From: Gardnerella vaginalis
Lineage (GTDB): Bacteria > Actinomycetota > Actinomycetes > Actinomycetales > Bifidobacteriaceae
Reading direction: 5' to 3'
NCBI RefSeq assembly: GCF_001563665.1
Contig: NZ_KQ961857.1
Coordinates: forward strand, 90,580 to 154,579
DNA length: 64,000 nt
Shown here: positions 1-10,058 of the stretch, piece by piece
How the letters are laid out: each line of letters starts with the position of its first letter
How positions within the stretch are numbered: position 1 is the first letter of the stretch
Translations under genes and position numbers: made by a program
Notes under the pieces: model-generated
The model's database searches: none
Seen by the model: the letters and a program-made list of their open reading frames with translations, nothing else
What the model was told of the DNA's origin: nothing

Positions 1-269
1 TCAACATCGTCAATTGAATCAACATCATCAAGATTGCTCTCAGAGGAATCTAATGAATCTGATTCATCTATATCATTTTCAGATTTCATAAATTCATCAT
101 TGTCACTTTCATCATAAGACTCATCAGATTTCTTTTGCGAGCGCGAAGATGCAAGTTTTTTTGAAGACGAACGAGCACTACTTTTACGAGTACCATTAGT
201 TCTACGAGCTTTTGTTGACTTACTTTCTTCACTAGCAAGTTCATCAATTTCTAATTCTTCACTCGTCAA
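1..269 (-). CDS. Probable principal RNA polymerase sigma factor, N-terminus only (cut by window edge)
   Basis: Only the first 89 codons are present; the gene runs off the left edge. The start is taken as TTG at 269, because an AGGAGG sits five bases upstream and the alternative GTG at 262 is in a frame that stops almost at once. The visible part is Ser/Asp/Glu-rich with a central stretch of Lys, Arg and Ser, the kind of disordered acidic-basic leader found before sigma region 1 in actinobacterial RpoD/HrdB proteins. No sigma-70 domain is visible here, so the name rests on composition and on the neighbouring DUF4192 gene. It could be another protein with a disordered leader. Confidence 0.45.
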   Translation of the reverse strand, partial: MTSEELEIDELASEESKSTKARRTNGTRKSSARSSSKKLASSRSQKKSDESYDESDNDEFMKSENDIDESDSLDSSESNLDDVDSIDDV

Positions 270-442
270 CTATTCCTCCTGATAGAACCCTTACTGCACT
301 AATAATTGCATATAGGCATAGATATAGCAAGGTCAAATTTTTGCGTCTTGTAAGTTAATCACATTGCAAAGACAAACTAAAACACAAATAAAATGCAAAA
401 TAATTAGCTAATAACAACACGCTCCCAATTTTCAATCAGACT

Positions 443-1318
443 TTATATACGACTAGTCAAACACAAACCTTTATCTTTATCGTATTCTTTTAACCACGGC
501 GCCTCTACGCCATTTCTATATGCAGATTGAACAATTCTTGCCATAGAACAATCTGAACATACGCTTAAAGCAAGATTAGTGTAATACTCTACATTACCGA
601 ATCTAAACCACCAACTTAAATAAGCAATCAATGCATAAATATGAGTTGTAAACTCTCGCGCATCTCGCATAATATAAGCCATTGCAGTTAAAGTATCAAT
701 AACATTTGAAACCATAAGCATATCGGGCTTGTGAGTATATCTAATAAATTTATCTTCCAAACACTTATGAAGATATTCAGAAACACTTTTTGTATGAGGT
801 TCAAAAGCTACAGCGCATAAACTATCATAGTCATACCATTCGTGATAACAATCTAAAATAGCGATTAGCATTGCATCACGAACATTTATATTACTATTCA
901 TAGCCAAAGCTAAATTTATAAAATCAACTCCTAATAATCCATTATTCAAACTCGTTTTTTCGCCATCACATTTGTTAATTGATTCAATGGATTCAATAGA
1001 TTCATAATATTTAGTTTCATAGTTACTTTTGTAAGAAAAAGTATTGTACCATCTGTGCAAAGCTTGATTCGCATATACTTTATTTGCAATACTTTTATTG
1101 AATCTATTAGCAAAACTATTGTATTTTTCTATACAACTACCTACTTTTGATCGTATAGATTCAATCCAATTAGAATCTTCATCATGATTTTTAGATATAT
1201 AAGACAAATCAAATAATCGAGATAAAGAATCATCAATAATATTCTCTTTTATAGGATGATCACTTAATAAGTCAATTTTCCCAATTGTATCAATATCGTC
1301 TACAGCCAAAATCCCCAT
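443..1318 (-). CDS. DUF4192 family protein
   Basis: A 291-residue protein of the actinobacterial DUF4192 family, whose function is unknown. The family's C-terminal pattern is recognisable: a hydrophobic helix ending in Leu-Ser-Trp-Trp, a small Asn/Gly turn, a helix like that of TPR proteins with Leu-Ala-Leu and Ala-Arg-Ile, then an Ala-Pro-Trp end. The middle contains the Asp-Ala-Met-Leu-Ile-Ala helix. Compared with high-GC relatives it is unusually rich in Asn, Ser, Tyr and Ile, as expected from AT drift. It lies upstream of the probable sigma-factor gene on the same strand with a 173-base gap, and is divergent from the polyprenyl synthase. No signal peptide is seen, so it is likely cytoplasmic. 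Confidence 0.7.
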   Translation of the reverse strand: MGILAVDDIDTIGKIDLLSDHPIKENIIDDSLSRLFDLSYISKNHDEDSNWIESIRSKVGSCIEKYNSFANRFNKSIANKVYANQALHRWYNTFSYKSNYETKYYESIESIESINKCDGEKTSLNNGLLGVDFINLALAMNSNINVRDAMLIAILDCYHEWYDYDSLCAVAFEPHTKSVSEYLHKCLEDKFIRYTHKPDMLMVSNVIDTLTAMAYIMRDAREFTTHIYALIAYLSWWFRFGNVEYYTNLALSVCSDCSMARIVQSAYRNGVEAPWLKEYDKDKGLCLTSRI

Positions 1319-1664
1319 AACTCCCCCAATATTTAATAATCAACTAAATCAACTCAATAATTCATTTATTATTAAGTTTTGTAAAAGAAGTTTCTCAAGA
1401 AATTTTCAATGTAGCAATAAAAAATTGCGATTGTGGTCAGAAGTTCATTCAGAAGTTCATAAAACTTGTGCGCATAGAGTTTCGCGCATACAATCTCGTG
1501 AATACAATCTCGTGAATACAATCTTGTTTACACACATACAGTTTCACTTGAACGCATGCTATTTACAACTAACAAGATCTACGCTAAATCAACCAATAAA
1601 ACAGACACACAGAAATACATTCTCGACTGGAATAATGTCGAAACAATGTGTATAACTTCATACT
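1319..1664. other. Divergent intergenic region with a 14-bp triplicate repeat
   Basis: This 346-base gap separates the divergent DUF4192 and polyprenyl synthase genes and must hold promoters for both. I see a 14-bp direct repeat (ATACAATCTCGTGA) starting at 1488, 1502 and 1516, the last copy degenerate, and a shorter AGAAGTTCAT repeat at about 1440-1460. A 76-codon open frame on the plus strand has no ribosome binding site and no recognisable product, so I do not call it a gene. Confidence 0.6.
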
Positions 1665-2780
1665 ATGGATATTGATGCGGAACTTAAACAAATAGAACAA
1701 CGTATTTGCACACTCACATCAGAACAATTTGAAATGCCTGCATGCCAAAATCTACATTCCTCATGCAAAGACACTATGGAAACAGTAGTAAATCAAGCTT
1801 TAACTTCTAGCAAAGGCGGCAAACGCTTAAGAGCATTATTGTCGCTATTATCATATGATGCAGCAAATTCAACGATTTCCTCTAATAAAAGTTCTAGCGA
1901 AAATTCAAAAGAAAATTTCAATCGCGCATCAATGATTGACTTAGCTTGTGCTATTGAAGTTTTTCAAACAGCAGCTTTAATACACGATGATATTATTGAC
2001 GAATCTTCTTTAAGACGAGGTATACCAAGTGCATATTGCGCATTTTCTAAAGTCTATAACAATTTACGTATAGGCACTGGCTTAGGAATTATGTTAGGCG
2101 ATTTGTTAGCAGCAGAAAGCTTTAACATAGCTGGCAATTGCGCAAAAAATCTTAAAAATACTCAAGAACTTCTTCTAACATTTTCAGATACTCAACGAAG
2201 CGTGTGCGTAGGGCAAGTACTAGATATATCTATTGAAATGATGGACTTAGATAATACTGAACTTCTTGCACAATCTTCTCTTAACGTATTTAAATGGAAG
2301 ACTGCTAGTTACACAACGATATCTCCTATAAAATTAGGTTTCCTTTCTGCAGGATTAGACCCTAAACTCGCAAACGATCTAGCTTATTCAATTGGAGAAC
2401 CTTTAGGAATCGCATTCCAATTAGCAGATGATTTATTAGACGTAGTTTCAGATCCTAAACATACTGGTAAACCAGTTGGAGGAGATATACGAGAAGGAAA
2501 ACGTGCAACTCTTCTTGCAGACGCACTTCAAAATAGCAATGAAAAAGATAAAGCTTATTTGAAGAAAGCATACACTAAAAAGCATAGAAGCAGCGGAGAT
2601 GTGAAGAGAATTATAGATATTTTCTATAAAAGCGGAGCAATCGAAAAATCAAAGAAACGCATTAAGGATCTTTGGGAACAATCTCAACAAGCTCTTCAAA
2701 ATAGCGAATTAAGCGAAGAAGCTAAAAATATTATGCAATCAATTATTGAACGTTTTATTCCAGAACAGTGGAGAATATAA
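1665..2780 (+). CDS. Polyprenyl diphosphate synthase
   Basis: A trans-isoprenyl diphosphate synthase that condenses isopentenyl diphosphate with allylic diphosphates to give long-chain prenyl diphosphates, probably for quinone or undecaprenyl-type lipids. Hallmarks seen: Gly-Gly-Lys-Arg-Leu-Arg near residue 51, the first Asp-rich motif (DDIID, about 108-112) followed by Arg-Arg, and the second Asp motif (DDLLD, about 254-258) preceded by Phe-Gln-Leu-Ala. At 371 residues it is slightly long, owing to a Ser/Asn insert at 70-85. The ATG start lacks a clear Shine-Dalgarno sequence. It is followed 81 bases later by the PASTA kinase; a prenyl synthase, a PknL-type kinase and an acyltransferase are also close together in mycobacteria. 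Product chain length cannot be read from the sequence. Confidence 0.85.
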   Translation: MDIDAELKQIEQRICTLTSEQFEMPACQNLHSSCKDTMETVVNQALTSSKGGKRLRALLSLLSYDAANSTISSNKSSSENSKENFNRASMIDLACAIEVFQTAALIHDDIIDESSLRRGIPSAYCAFSKVYNNLRIGTGLGIMLGDLLAAESFNIAGNCAKNLKNTQELLLTFSDTQRSVCVGQVLDISIEMMDLDNTELLAQSSLNVFKWKTASYTTISPIKLGFLSAGLDPKLANDLAYSIGEPLGIAFQLADDLLDVVSDPKHTGKPVGGDIREGKRATLLADALQNSNEKDKAYLKKAYTKKHRSSGDVKRIIDIFYKSGAIEKSKKRIKDLWEQSQQALQNSELSEEAKNIMQSIIERFIPEQWRI

Positions 2781-2861
2781 TACTAAAACTTTAATTCTCT
2801 ACCTACATGCCTGTACACTCGTAAATAGTGAAGTATGATTCGCATATAAGGATTTGCAACA

Positions 2862-5309
2862 ATGAGTGACGCGAAACAAGTACAAAAAGGTATGCGTATT
2901 GAAAACAGATATCGCATAGTGCGAAAAATAGCTGAAGGCGGCATGGCCACAGTGTATCAAGCGCAAGACGAACGACTTAGCAGACCTGTTGCGATTAAAA
3001 TAATGCATACACAATTAGCTCAAGGCGTGCACAGAGAGCAATTTATAGCCAGATTCCGCAGAGAAGCTACGTCCGCAGCACAGATTGCTAACCCTCATAT
3101 TGTACAAGTCTATGACACAGGCGAATTTGAAGGACTTGACTATTTAGTTATGGAATATGTTCATGGCGTTAATTTGCGCTATGAAATGAATATGCACGGA
3201 ACTTTTAGCGTAAAAGATACTCTTCGTTTACTTGCGCAAACTCTCGATGGATTAGCTTCAGCTCATATTGCCGGTGTTGTACACAGAGATATTAAACCAG
3301 AAAACATACTTATAAACGATCGCGGAAATGTTCAAATCACAGATTTTGGATTAGCTAGGGCTATTTCTCAAGCAACATTATCTTCTACTGGATTGCTTTT
3401 AGGAACAGCTGCTTACTTGGCACCAGAGATGATTGAAAAAAATCTTGCAACACCACAAGGCGATTTATATTCAGCAGGAACTATGGCATGGGAAATGTTA
3501 GCAGGAAAAGTGCCTTTTACAGCAGATAACCCTGTTACGCTAGTTTTTAAGCATGTCCACGAAGATACTCCTTCTATTACAACAGTTTGTACTGGAATAA
3601 ATATTAAAGTTGCAAAATTCTTAGAAAAACTTACATCTCGAGATATGAATTTAAGACCTGATAATGCTTCTGAAGCGTTAGCTGAATTACGAACTATAAG
3701 TAAAGAGCTTACATCAAAAGATTGGTCATACCGTTTTAAAGAATCTGAAATTAAAAGCGAAGATATATTAGATGATTCAACTATGCTTATAAATAGCCGC
3801 AAATTAGATAATCTAAAGATTTCTAATGAAAACGAAGTTGAAAATGCAAATGAAGAAGATACTAGTTATACGCATCAAAATACTATAGAAAATCCGTCTA
3901 ATAGCGAAGAAACTAGCGAATTAAACGAAAAAACCGCTAAAGACAGCGCAAACGAAACTAGCGAATCTGAAAATATTATTAACTTACCAGATTTTCTTGA
4001 TAATGATATTAGAAGCGTAAACGATGACGATATTCCATTACCACCATCTAAAAAATCTAATGAACTTAATGAACATAATGAACTTAATCAAGATAAAAGC
4101 TACGATATTGCAGAATCCGAAAATAATTTAATTAGCAAAGATAATACACAAGCGAAAAATAGTTCAACCAATAATATCACTCAAGCAATGCCTTGGCGTA
4201 GCGCAAAAACTAGTGATGTAGATTACAACTACAATAATGATCCATTAGAAGATTTTAATGATAGTAATCTTCCAACTATTGCATTAGAAAAATCTAAAAT
4301 ATACAGCAACTCTTCTAAAACGAAAGAAACACAAGGCAAAACATCTCGTAAAAAAGTAATATTTATTGCTATTACAATTTTAGCTTCAATATTTATAGTA
4401 GCATGCGCAATAATTTGGTATTTCTATGGACCAAATAGTTATTGGACTTTGCCAAAACCAGATGACTTATCTTGTTCCAGAACAAAAACGTGCAAAATAG
4501 CTGATATCAAGTGGGAAAATTATGAGCGTACTCTTAAAGTCGCTGGAATACCTTACAAAGTTGAATTAGAATACAGCGATGACATTGATTCAGGAAACGT
4601 AATATCAACAACACCTGATCTCGTAGGAAGTCATATAAATAAACACAATCACGAATACGCGAAAATCATTGTTTCTCGCGGCATTAAACAAGCAACTATT
4701 CCTATTGACATACTTTCTTCTAAATCTAATAAACCTATAGAAATATTACGTAAAGCTGGATTCACAAATATTATTCATAGGGATATTCTCGATATGTATT
4801 CTTTGGATGTTCCAAAAGGTGAGATTATTGACGTTTCACCACAAGCTGGAACAACAACAGATCATAATAAACCTGTAACAGTAATACTTTCTAAAGGCCC
4901 TATGCCAGTTGAAATGCCAGATATAGTAAACAAAAGTAAAGATAATGCTCAACAGTCATTAAATGACTTAAAACTGAATGCAACATATAGCGAAGAATAT
5001 AGCGATACTGTTAGCAAAGGAAACGTTATAAGTGCGTCCAAGCCTAAAGGAGAAAAACTCCATTGGGGCGATTCTGTTTCAATTGTTATTTCAAAAGGAC
5101 CTCAAACTGTAATCATGCCTGACGTACGAGGGAAAAATAAAGATGAAGCTCGTAAGATTTTGGAAGATTTAGGATTACAAGTGAAGATTTCAGCTCCTCT
5201 TGGAGATTTTACGCATGTTGTTCGTCTTCAATCTACTAGCCCTGGCAAAGAAGTACGTCTAAAAGATAATAGCGGCAATGCAACTGTTATTACACTTACA
5301 GTAGTATGA
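2862..5309 (+). CDS. PASTA-domain Ser/Thr protein kinase (PknB/PknL-like)
   Basis: An 815-residue membrane receptor kinase. The N-terminal kinase domain spans about residues 10-275, with the Gly-rich loop, catalytic HRDIKPEN near 141 and DFG in TDFGLAR near 160. An acidic Ser/Asn/Glu-rich linker of about 200 residues follows. A single transmembrane helix lies at about 497-522. Four PASTA repeats, each about 65-70 residues, make up the extracellular part to the C-terminus. In this family PASTA repeats bind muropeptides or lipid II and the kinase tunes cell-wall synthesis and division. The linker is longer than usual and low in complexity. Its neighbours, prenyl synthase upstream and PlsC acyltransferase downstream on the other strand, point to an envelope-biogenesis cluster. 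No cognate phosphatase is in the window. Confidence 0.93.
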   Translation: MSDAKQVQKGMRIENRYRIVRKIAEGGMATVYQAQDERLSRPVAIKIMHTQLAQGVHREQFIARFRREATSAAQIANPHIVQVYDTGEFEGLDYLVMEYVHGVNLRYEMNMHGTFSVKDTLRLLAQTLDGLASAHIAGVVHRDIKPENILINDRGNVQITDFGLARAISQATLSSTGLLLGTAAYLAPEMIEKNLATPQGDLYSAGTMAWEMLAGKVPFTADNPVTLVFKHVHEDTPSITTVCTGINIKVAKFLEKLTSRDMNLRPDNASEALAELRTISKELTSKDWSYRFKESEIKSEDILDDSTMLINSRKLDNLKISNENEVENANEEDTSYTHQNTIENPSNSEETSELNEKTAKDSANETSESENIINLPDFLDNDIRSVNDDDIPLPPSKKSNELNEHNELNQDKSYDIAESENNLISKDNTQAKNSSTNNITQAMPWRSAKTSDVDYNYNNDPLEDFNDSNLPTIALEKSKIYSNSSKTKETQGKTSRKKVIFIAITILASIFIVACAIIWYFYGPNSYWTLPKPDDLSCSRTKTCKIADIKWENYERTLKVAGIPYKVELEYSDDIDSGNVISTTPDLVGSHINKHNHEYAKIIVSRGIKQATIPIDILSSKSNKPIEILRKAGFTNIIHRDILDMYSLDVPKGEIIDVSPQAGTTTDHNKPVTVILSKGPMPVEMPDIVNKSKDNAQQSLNDLKLNATYSEEYSDTVSKGNVISASKPKGEKLHWGDSVSIVISKGPQTVIMPDVRGKNKDEARKILEDLGLQVKISAPLGDFTHVVRLQSTSPGKEVRLKDNSGNATVITLTVV

Positions 5310-5437
5310 GCATACGCTATTATTTTTACTGCTTTTCGCTGTTGTTTCAGTGTTTTGTAATATGTTGGAGTTACATCTTATACAAATCACATAGGTTTGT
5401 TATTAACAATAACAAGTAAACTAATAGAATGCGCTGA

Positions 5438-6133
5438 TTAGTTGCACTTCTTTTCTTCATTCATACGCTGTTTAACAGTTTGAGCATATTCGTCAACATA
5501 TTCTTGACCGCTCATAGATGCAATAGAACGAGTAATAGCGTCAGTAATTTCACGCAAGCGTTCACGCGTAATTTCTTCATCACTTGTCACACGCTCAACA
5601 TGAATTGGCTCACCATAAATTGCTTGAGTCTTACCAGATAAAGGTATAACAGTACCTTTAGGTTGCAATTGCCTAGTTCCAATAATAGCGACAGGAATGA
5701 TAGGACATCCTGTTTCTAACGCAAGACGAGCAGCTCCAGTATGACCTTTATATAAACGTCCATCAGGGCTTCTAGTGCCTTCCACGTGAATACCAAAAAG
5801 CTGACCTTTTTCGAGTATAGCGCGCGCATGTTTTAATGCACTTTCAGAACGAGCTCCACCTGAACGATCAACAGGAAACACTCCAACAGAAGTAAACCAC
5901 CACTTCTTAAAACGACCTTTCAAGCCTTTGCCTTCAAAGTATTCTGCTTTGCCCATAAAATGTATCATTCTAGGACAAGTTAAAGGTAATAAGGCATCAT
6001 CGATAACAGCAAGATGGTTAGCTGCAATAATAGCGCCACCTTTCTTTGGAATATTTTCAACGCCTTTTACACTCGGATGAATCCTCATACGAGCTATAAA
6101 TCCCAACCCTTTTACAAAAAACCAATAAAGCAT
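5438..6133 (-). CDS. plsC: 1-acyl-sn-glycerol-3-phosphate acyltransferase (PlsC family)
   Basis: A PlsC/LPLAT-family acyltransferase that would add the second acyl chain to lysophosphatidic acid at the inner face of the membrane. The catalytic HX4D motif is His40-Asp45 in NHLAVID; the second motif, EGTRS, lies near residue 117, and a PVAI block follows. The N-terminus has a hydrophobic membrane-associating helix. I chose the ATG at 6133 because AAAGGA lies six bases upstream; an in-frame ATG at 6160 has no such site and would add nine residues. It is convergent with the kinase gene. Substrate specificity within the family is not certain. Confidence 0.85.
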   Translation of the reverse strand: MLYWFFVKGLGFIARMRIHPSVKGVENIPKKGGAIIAANHLAVIDDALLPLTCPRMIHFMGKAEYFEGKGLKGRFKKWWFTSVGVFPVDRSGGARSESALKHARAILEKGQLFGIHVEGTRSPDGRLYKGHTGAARLALETGCPIIPVAIIGTRQLQPKGTVIPLSGKTQAIYGEPIHVERVTSDEEITRERLREITDAITRSIASMSGQEYVDEYAQTVKQRMNEEKKCN

Positions 6134-6214
6134 GCGAAATCCTTTCTTAGCATAACGCATAATATTTAATCTCTTATACGTACGCTATCAAGCAGACTTG
6201 ATACAGTATAACTC

Positions 6215-6790
6215 ATGACATCATCTAAGAATACCAACTCCCCTCACCTTGAAAATAACAAAAACAGCAATAATAATTCAAATGATTTTCAAGATGACTG
6301 GTCTAGTTTTATATCGGAACATTCACAAGATTTTAACGACATAGAGAAATCTAAAAGCGCAAAAGAATTTGAAAAGCACGCAAAGCGAGAAGATAAACGC
6401 AATATTAAAAGGAAGGAGGAAGAGGCGAGAAAAAATGCGATAAGAAATTTAAGAATTGAAAGAGAAATATTTTTATCTCACGGACCTAGAGATAATATAC
6501 GTTCAAGCTGGCTTGACGTTGACGATACAATGGAAGAATATTCAGATGACTTCGTTGCGCCAAATCCGCATTTCAAAAATATTCGTAAAAGCGTAGTCAT
6601 ATTATGGCTCGTATTACTCGTAGGAATTGCTGGAATTATAACAAGTGCTTTTATTCCAATCATCGCTTCTATTGCAGCAACAATAAGCATAGTTTTTATA
6701 ATCATTGCAGGAGTTGGATTATTGATGATTCGTAAAGATAGACACGATAACAATGATTATAGCGATTATGGAAATGGAGCACGAGTCTAA
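6215..6790 (+). CDS. Hypothetical protein with two membrane helices
   Basis: I do not recognise the family with confidence. The protein has 191 residues: an Asn/Ser-rich then highly charged Lys/Arg/Glu segment (about 1-95, possibly coiled coil at 45-85), followed by two closely spaced hydrophobic helices at about 125-148 and 150-171, and a short Asp/Asn-rich tail. It is divergent from plsC with an 81-base gap between start codons. The layout resembles small actinobacterial inner-membrane proteins with cytoplasmic tails. The start codon has no clear Shine-Dalgarno sequence. Confidence 0.6.
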   Translation: MTSSKNTNSPHLENNKNSNNNSNDFQDDWSSFISEHSQDFNDIEKSKSAKEFEKHAKREDKRNIKRKEEEARKNAIRNLRIEREIFLSHGPRDNIRSSWLDVDDTMEEYSDDFVAPNPHFKNIRKSVVILWLVLLVGIAGIITSAFIPIIASIAATISIVFIIIAGVGLLMIRKDRHDNNDYSDYGNGARV

Positions 6791-6820
6791 TAGATAAAAC
6801 GAACTCAAAATTATTTATTG

Positions 6821-6930
6821 GTAGATAAACAGATACAGATATAGATAGATATAAATAAATAAATAAACAAACAGATAGATAAACAAACAGATAAATAGAT
6901 AAACAAACAAACAGATAGATAAACAAACAA
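6821..6930. repeat. Tetranucleotide simple-repeat array (GATA/AACA type)
   Basis: About 110 bases built almost only from the units GATA, AAAT and AAAC/AACA in runs such as AGATAGATAAACAAAC. It lies between the convergent membrane-protein gene and secA, just before a shared hairpin. The reverse frame is open for 74 codons but encodes only Tyr/Leu/Ser/Val low-complexity sequence, as expected of such a repeat, and is not a gene. Confidence 0.8.
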
Positions 6931-6968
6931 AAATGTGGAGAAAAGCAATAAAGCTAATCTCCACATTT
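6931..6968. terminator. Bidirectional hairpin terminator between convergent genes
   Basis: An 11-bp perfect stem, AAATGTGGAGA (6931-6941) with TCTCCACATTT (6958-6968), and a 16-base loop. T-rich sequence follows on the plus strand (CATTTTATTTTATT) and T-containing repeat sequence follows on the minus strand. It probably ends secA transcription on the minus strand and the upstream plus-strand gene. Confidence 0.75.
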
Positions 6969-7021
6969 CATTTTATTTTATTAAATTTTGAATTATCAAA
7001 CGAAGTATAACAAATTTAATA

Positions 7022-9805
7022 TTATTCTTCTACTTCATTCTGACCATGGCATAACTTGTACTTTCGTCCAGAACCACATGGGCATTCATCATTCTTGTTA
7101 GTTCCAGGGAAGGTACGTCCATCAGACCATGGAGTCTTCCACTCTTCAGCTTTTGGACGCATGCTGGATGGAACTTCGCCTTCAGCATGGCTCAAAGGTG
7201 CAGGTCCAACAACTCCAACAGCTTGATCTTCTGCTTCAACTTCAGAAGAAACATCAGCAATATCGTCATCAATTTCAGAATCGTCATCGTAATCACTAGA
7301 TGCAATCTGATCAATGTCAATATGGAATAGCAATTGGATAGATTCTTCCTTAATGGCTTCAATCATGGAATTGTACATCTGATACCCTTCACGCTGATAT
7401 TCAACCAGTGGATCTCTCTGACCCATACCGCGAAGACCGATGCCATCTTTAAGATAATCCATCTCATAAAGATGTTCACGCCACTTCTGATCAAGCACAG
7501 ATAACACTACTCTACGCTCAAGCTGACGAAGACCTTCTTCACCTAGACGATCTTCTAACTTGCCATAAGCTTCCTCAGCGCAATCAACGATAATATCACG
7601 CAAAGCTATAACAGCCTTCTCGCCTTTAAGCTTAGAGATACTACCGCAAACATCATCCCAATCAAGCTCCACAGGCATAACCATTTCAAGAGCTGATTGC
7701 AAACCATCATAGTCCCAATTTTCTGGCTTATCAGATCCATTATTAGCACCACGAACATAGCTTTCAACAGTATCTGAAATGAACTTCAAGATATCACTAT
7801 GAATATCTTCACCCTTGAGAACCATTTGACGCTCAGAATAAATAACAGTACGCTGCTTATTCATAACATCGTCATACTTCAAAACGTTCTTGCGCATTTC
7901 AAAGTTACGAGCTTCAACAGACTTTTGTGCTGTACGAACGCCGTTAGACACATACTTAGACTCGATTGGCTCACCTTCTGGCAATCCTTTTGCCATAACA
8001 CGAGCAACAAGCTGAGTGTTAAACAAACGCATCAAGTCATCTTCCAAGCTCAAGTAGAAACGTGACTCTCCTGGATCGCCCTGACGACCAGAACGGCCTC
8101 TAAGCTGATTATCAATACGGCGAGATTCATGGCGTTCAGTGCCAAGAACATACAAGCCACCAAGTTTCTTAACTTCTTCGTGCTCATCCTTAACTTGTTC
8201 TTTAACTTCTGCCAAAACACCAGGCCAACGCTTCTCATACTCATCAGGAGTATCGTCTGGGGAATATCCTTCAGCTTTCAACTTTGCATCAGCAAGGAAC
8301 TCAACATTACCGCCGAGCATAATATCAGTACCACGGCCTGCCATATTAGTAGCAACTGTTACAGCACCTTTACGACCTGCAACAGCAACAACAGCAGCTT
8401 CTTTAGCGTTTTGCTTAGCGTTCAAAACCTGATGAGGAATACGAGCAACATCAAGCAAAGAAGAAACTATTTCAGATGATTCTACTGATGCTGTACCAAG
8501 AAGAACAGGCTGACCTTTAGAGTGACGAATTGCAACGTCACGAACAATAGCAGCAAGCTTTTCTTTCTTAGTGCGGAAGATCAAATCATCTTTATCCATA
8601 CGAATTACAGGACGATTAGAAGGAATTGGCAACACGCCTAACTTGTATGTACCCATAAATTCTGCAGCTTCAGTTTCTGCAGTACCAGTCATACCTGCAA
8701 GTTTATCGTACATACGGAAGTAATTTTGCAAAGTAATTGTTGCAAAAGTCTGATTTTCTGCCTTAACTTCCACATCTTCTTTAGCTTCAATAGCTTGATG
8801 CAAGCCTTCGCTATATCTACGTCCTGGAAGAACACGACCAGTATGTTCATCAACAATTAAAACTTCACCATTCGTTACAACATAATCACGATCGCGAAGG
8901 AACAATTCTTTAGCTTTCAAAGCATTATTCAAGTAACCAACAAGTGCTGTATTACTTGGCTCATAAAGATTATCAATTCCTAGATAATCTTCAATCTTTT
9001 CAATGCCTGAATCGAGAATACCAGCAGTCTTCTTCTTTTCATCAATCTCGTAATCTTTGTCACGATCCAACTTCAAAACAAGTTTTGCAAACTCGCGATA
9101 CCAACGAGTTACATCTCCTTCAGCAGGACCTGAAATAATCAAAGGAGTACGAGCTTCATCTATGAGAATAGAATCAACCTCATCAACGATTGCATAATGA
9201 TGACCACGCTGAACAAGCTCACTCTTTTCCCAAGCCATGTTGTCACGCAAATAATCGAAACCAAACTCATTATTAGTTCCATAAGTAATGTCAGCATTAT
9301 ATTGCTTACGGCGCTCAGGAGGCTGCTGATCTGTAATAATACATCCAACACTCATACCAAGGAATCTGTAAATACGTCCCATTAACTCACTTTGATAACT
9401 AGCAAGATAATCGTTGACTGTAACAACGTGTACGCCTTTACCTTCTAAAGCGTTCAAATAGCTTGGTAAAGTAGCGACCAAAGTCTTACCTTCACCAGTT
9501 TTCATTTCTGCAATATTTCCCCAATGCAATGCAGCTCCACCCATAAGCTGCACGTCAAAATGGCGTTGACCAAGGGTACGTTTAGAAACTTCTCGCACTG
9601 TAGCGAAAGCTTCAGGCATAAGTTCATCCAGCGATTCACCATTGTCTACACGCTGCTTAAACTTGGCAGTTTGCCCCTTCAATTCTTCATCTGAAAGCGC
9701 AGAAATATTTTCTTCCAACGCATTCACAGCCTTCGCCACATTCTCAAGGCGCTTCAACTGACGGCCTTCACCCATGCGCAAGGCTTTGTCGACGATATCT
9801 ACCAC
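7022..9805 (-). CDS. secA: Preprotein translocase ATPase SecA
   Basis: The motor ATPase of the Sec pathway, which drives unfolded preproteins through SecYEG. At 927 residues it is typical for SecA1. Walker A is seen as MKTGEGKT (about residues 102-109) and the DEAD-like box as [16 protein letters not shown]. The GRAGRQGDPG-type motif VI appears as [14 protein letters not shown], and the C-terminal zinc-binding tail as [14 protein letters not shown] (about 907-920). The start is GTG at 9805, preceded by GGGAG. An acidic stretch before the zinc tail is extended. It is separated from the upstream hibernation-factor gene by a hairpin terminator, so it likely has its own promoter. No SecA2 is seen here. 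Confidence 0.98.
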   Translation of the reverse strand: MVDIVDKALRMGEGRQLKRLENVAKAVNALEENISALSDEELKGQTAKFKQRVDNGESLDELMPEAFATVREVSKRTLGQRHFDVQLMGGAALHWGNIAEMKTGEGKTLVATLPSYLNALEGKGVHVVTVNDYLASYQSELMGRIYRFLGMSVGCIITDQQPPERRKQYNADITYGTNNEFGFDYLRDNMAWEKSELVQRGHHYAIVDEVDSILIDEARTPLIISGPAEGDVTRWYREFAKLVLKLDRDKDYEIDEKKKTAGILDSGIEKIEDYLGIDNLYEPSNTALVGYLNNALKAKELFLRDRDYVVTNGEVLIVDEHTGRVLPGRRYSEGLHQAIEAKEDVEVKAENQTFATITLQNYFRMYDKLAGMTGTAETEAAEFMGTYKLGVLPIPSNRPVIRMDKDDLIFRTKKEKLAAIVRDVAIRHSKGQPVLLGTASVESSEIVSSLLDVARIPHQVLNAKQNAKEAAVVAVAGRKGAVTVATNMAGRGTDIMLGGNVEFLADAKLKAEGYSPDDTPDEYEKRWPGVLAEVKEQVKDEHEEVKKLGGLYVLGTERHESRRIDNQLRGRSGRQGDPGESRFYLSLEDDLMRLFNTQLVARVMAKGLPEGEPIESKYVSNGVRTAQKSVEARNFEMRKNVLKYDDVMNKQRTVIYSERQMVLKGEDIHSDILKFISDTVESYVRGANNGSDKPENWDYDGLQSALEMVMPVELDWDDVCGSISKLKGEKAVIALRDIIVDCAEEAYGKLEDRLGEEGLRQLERRVVLSVLDQKWREHLYEMDYLKDGIGLRGMGQRDPLVEYQREGYQMYNSMIEAIKEESIQLLFHIDIDQIASSDYDDDSEIDDDIADVSSEVEAEDQAVGVVGPAPLSHAEGEVPSSMRPKAEEWKTPWSDGRTFPGTNKNDECPCGSGRKYKLCHGQNEVEE

Positions 9806-9962
9806 GTTTCACTCCCTTAGGTCGTGTCTATGCAGACGCCTTAGCCAGCATAGACGAAACTGAGCCTATATTACGCGACAGCTGGGATTTTTAAAAACTC
9901 AAGCGCGTTATTTAAAGACTCATTCGCACGAATAAACGACGATTCCCACTTAATAATATGTA

Positions 9963-9992
9963 ATGCCCACTAAGTTTACACCTAGTGGGCAT
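9963..9992 (-). terminator. Terminator of the hibernation-factor gene
   Basis: A 10-bp stem, ATGCCCACTA (9963-9972) with TAGTGGGCAT (9983-9992), and a 10-base loop, about 70 bases after the stop codon of the upstream gene on the minus strand. The following tract is AT-rich but not a pure T run. Confidence 0.65.
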
Positions 9993-10058
9993 ATTGTTCA
10001 TATCCATTTGCCGCAATTCTTTTAAATCGCGATTTTTATTTTAAAATCTCGTCTTTTA

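Noticed and set aside
1425-1655. 76-codon open frame on the plus strand
   Set aside because: No ribosome binding site, composition of repeat-containing promoter DNA, no family likeness.
6702-6926. 74-codon Tyr/Leu/Ser frame on the minus strand
   Set aside because: It is the translation of the tetranucleotide repeat array and overlaps a real gene.
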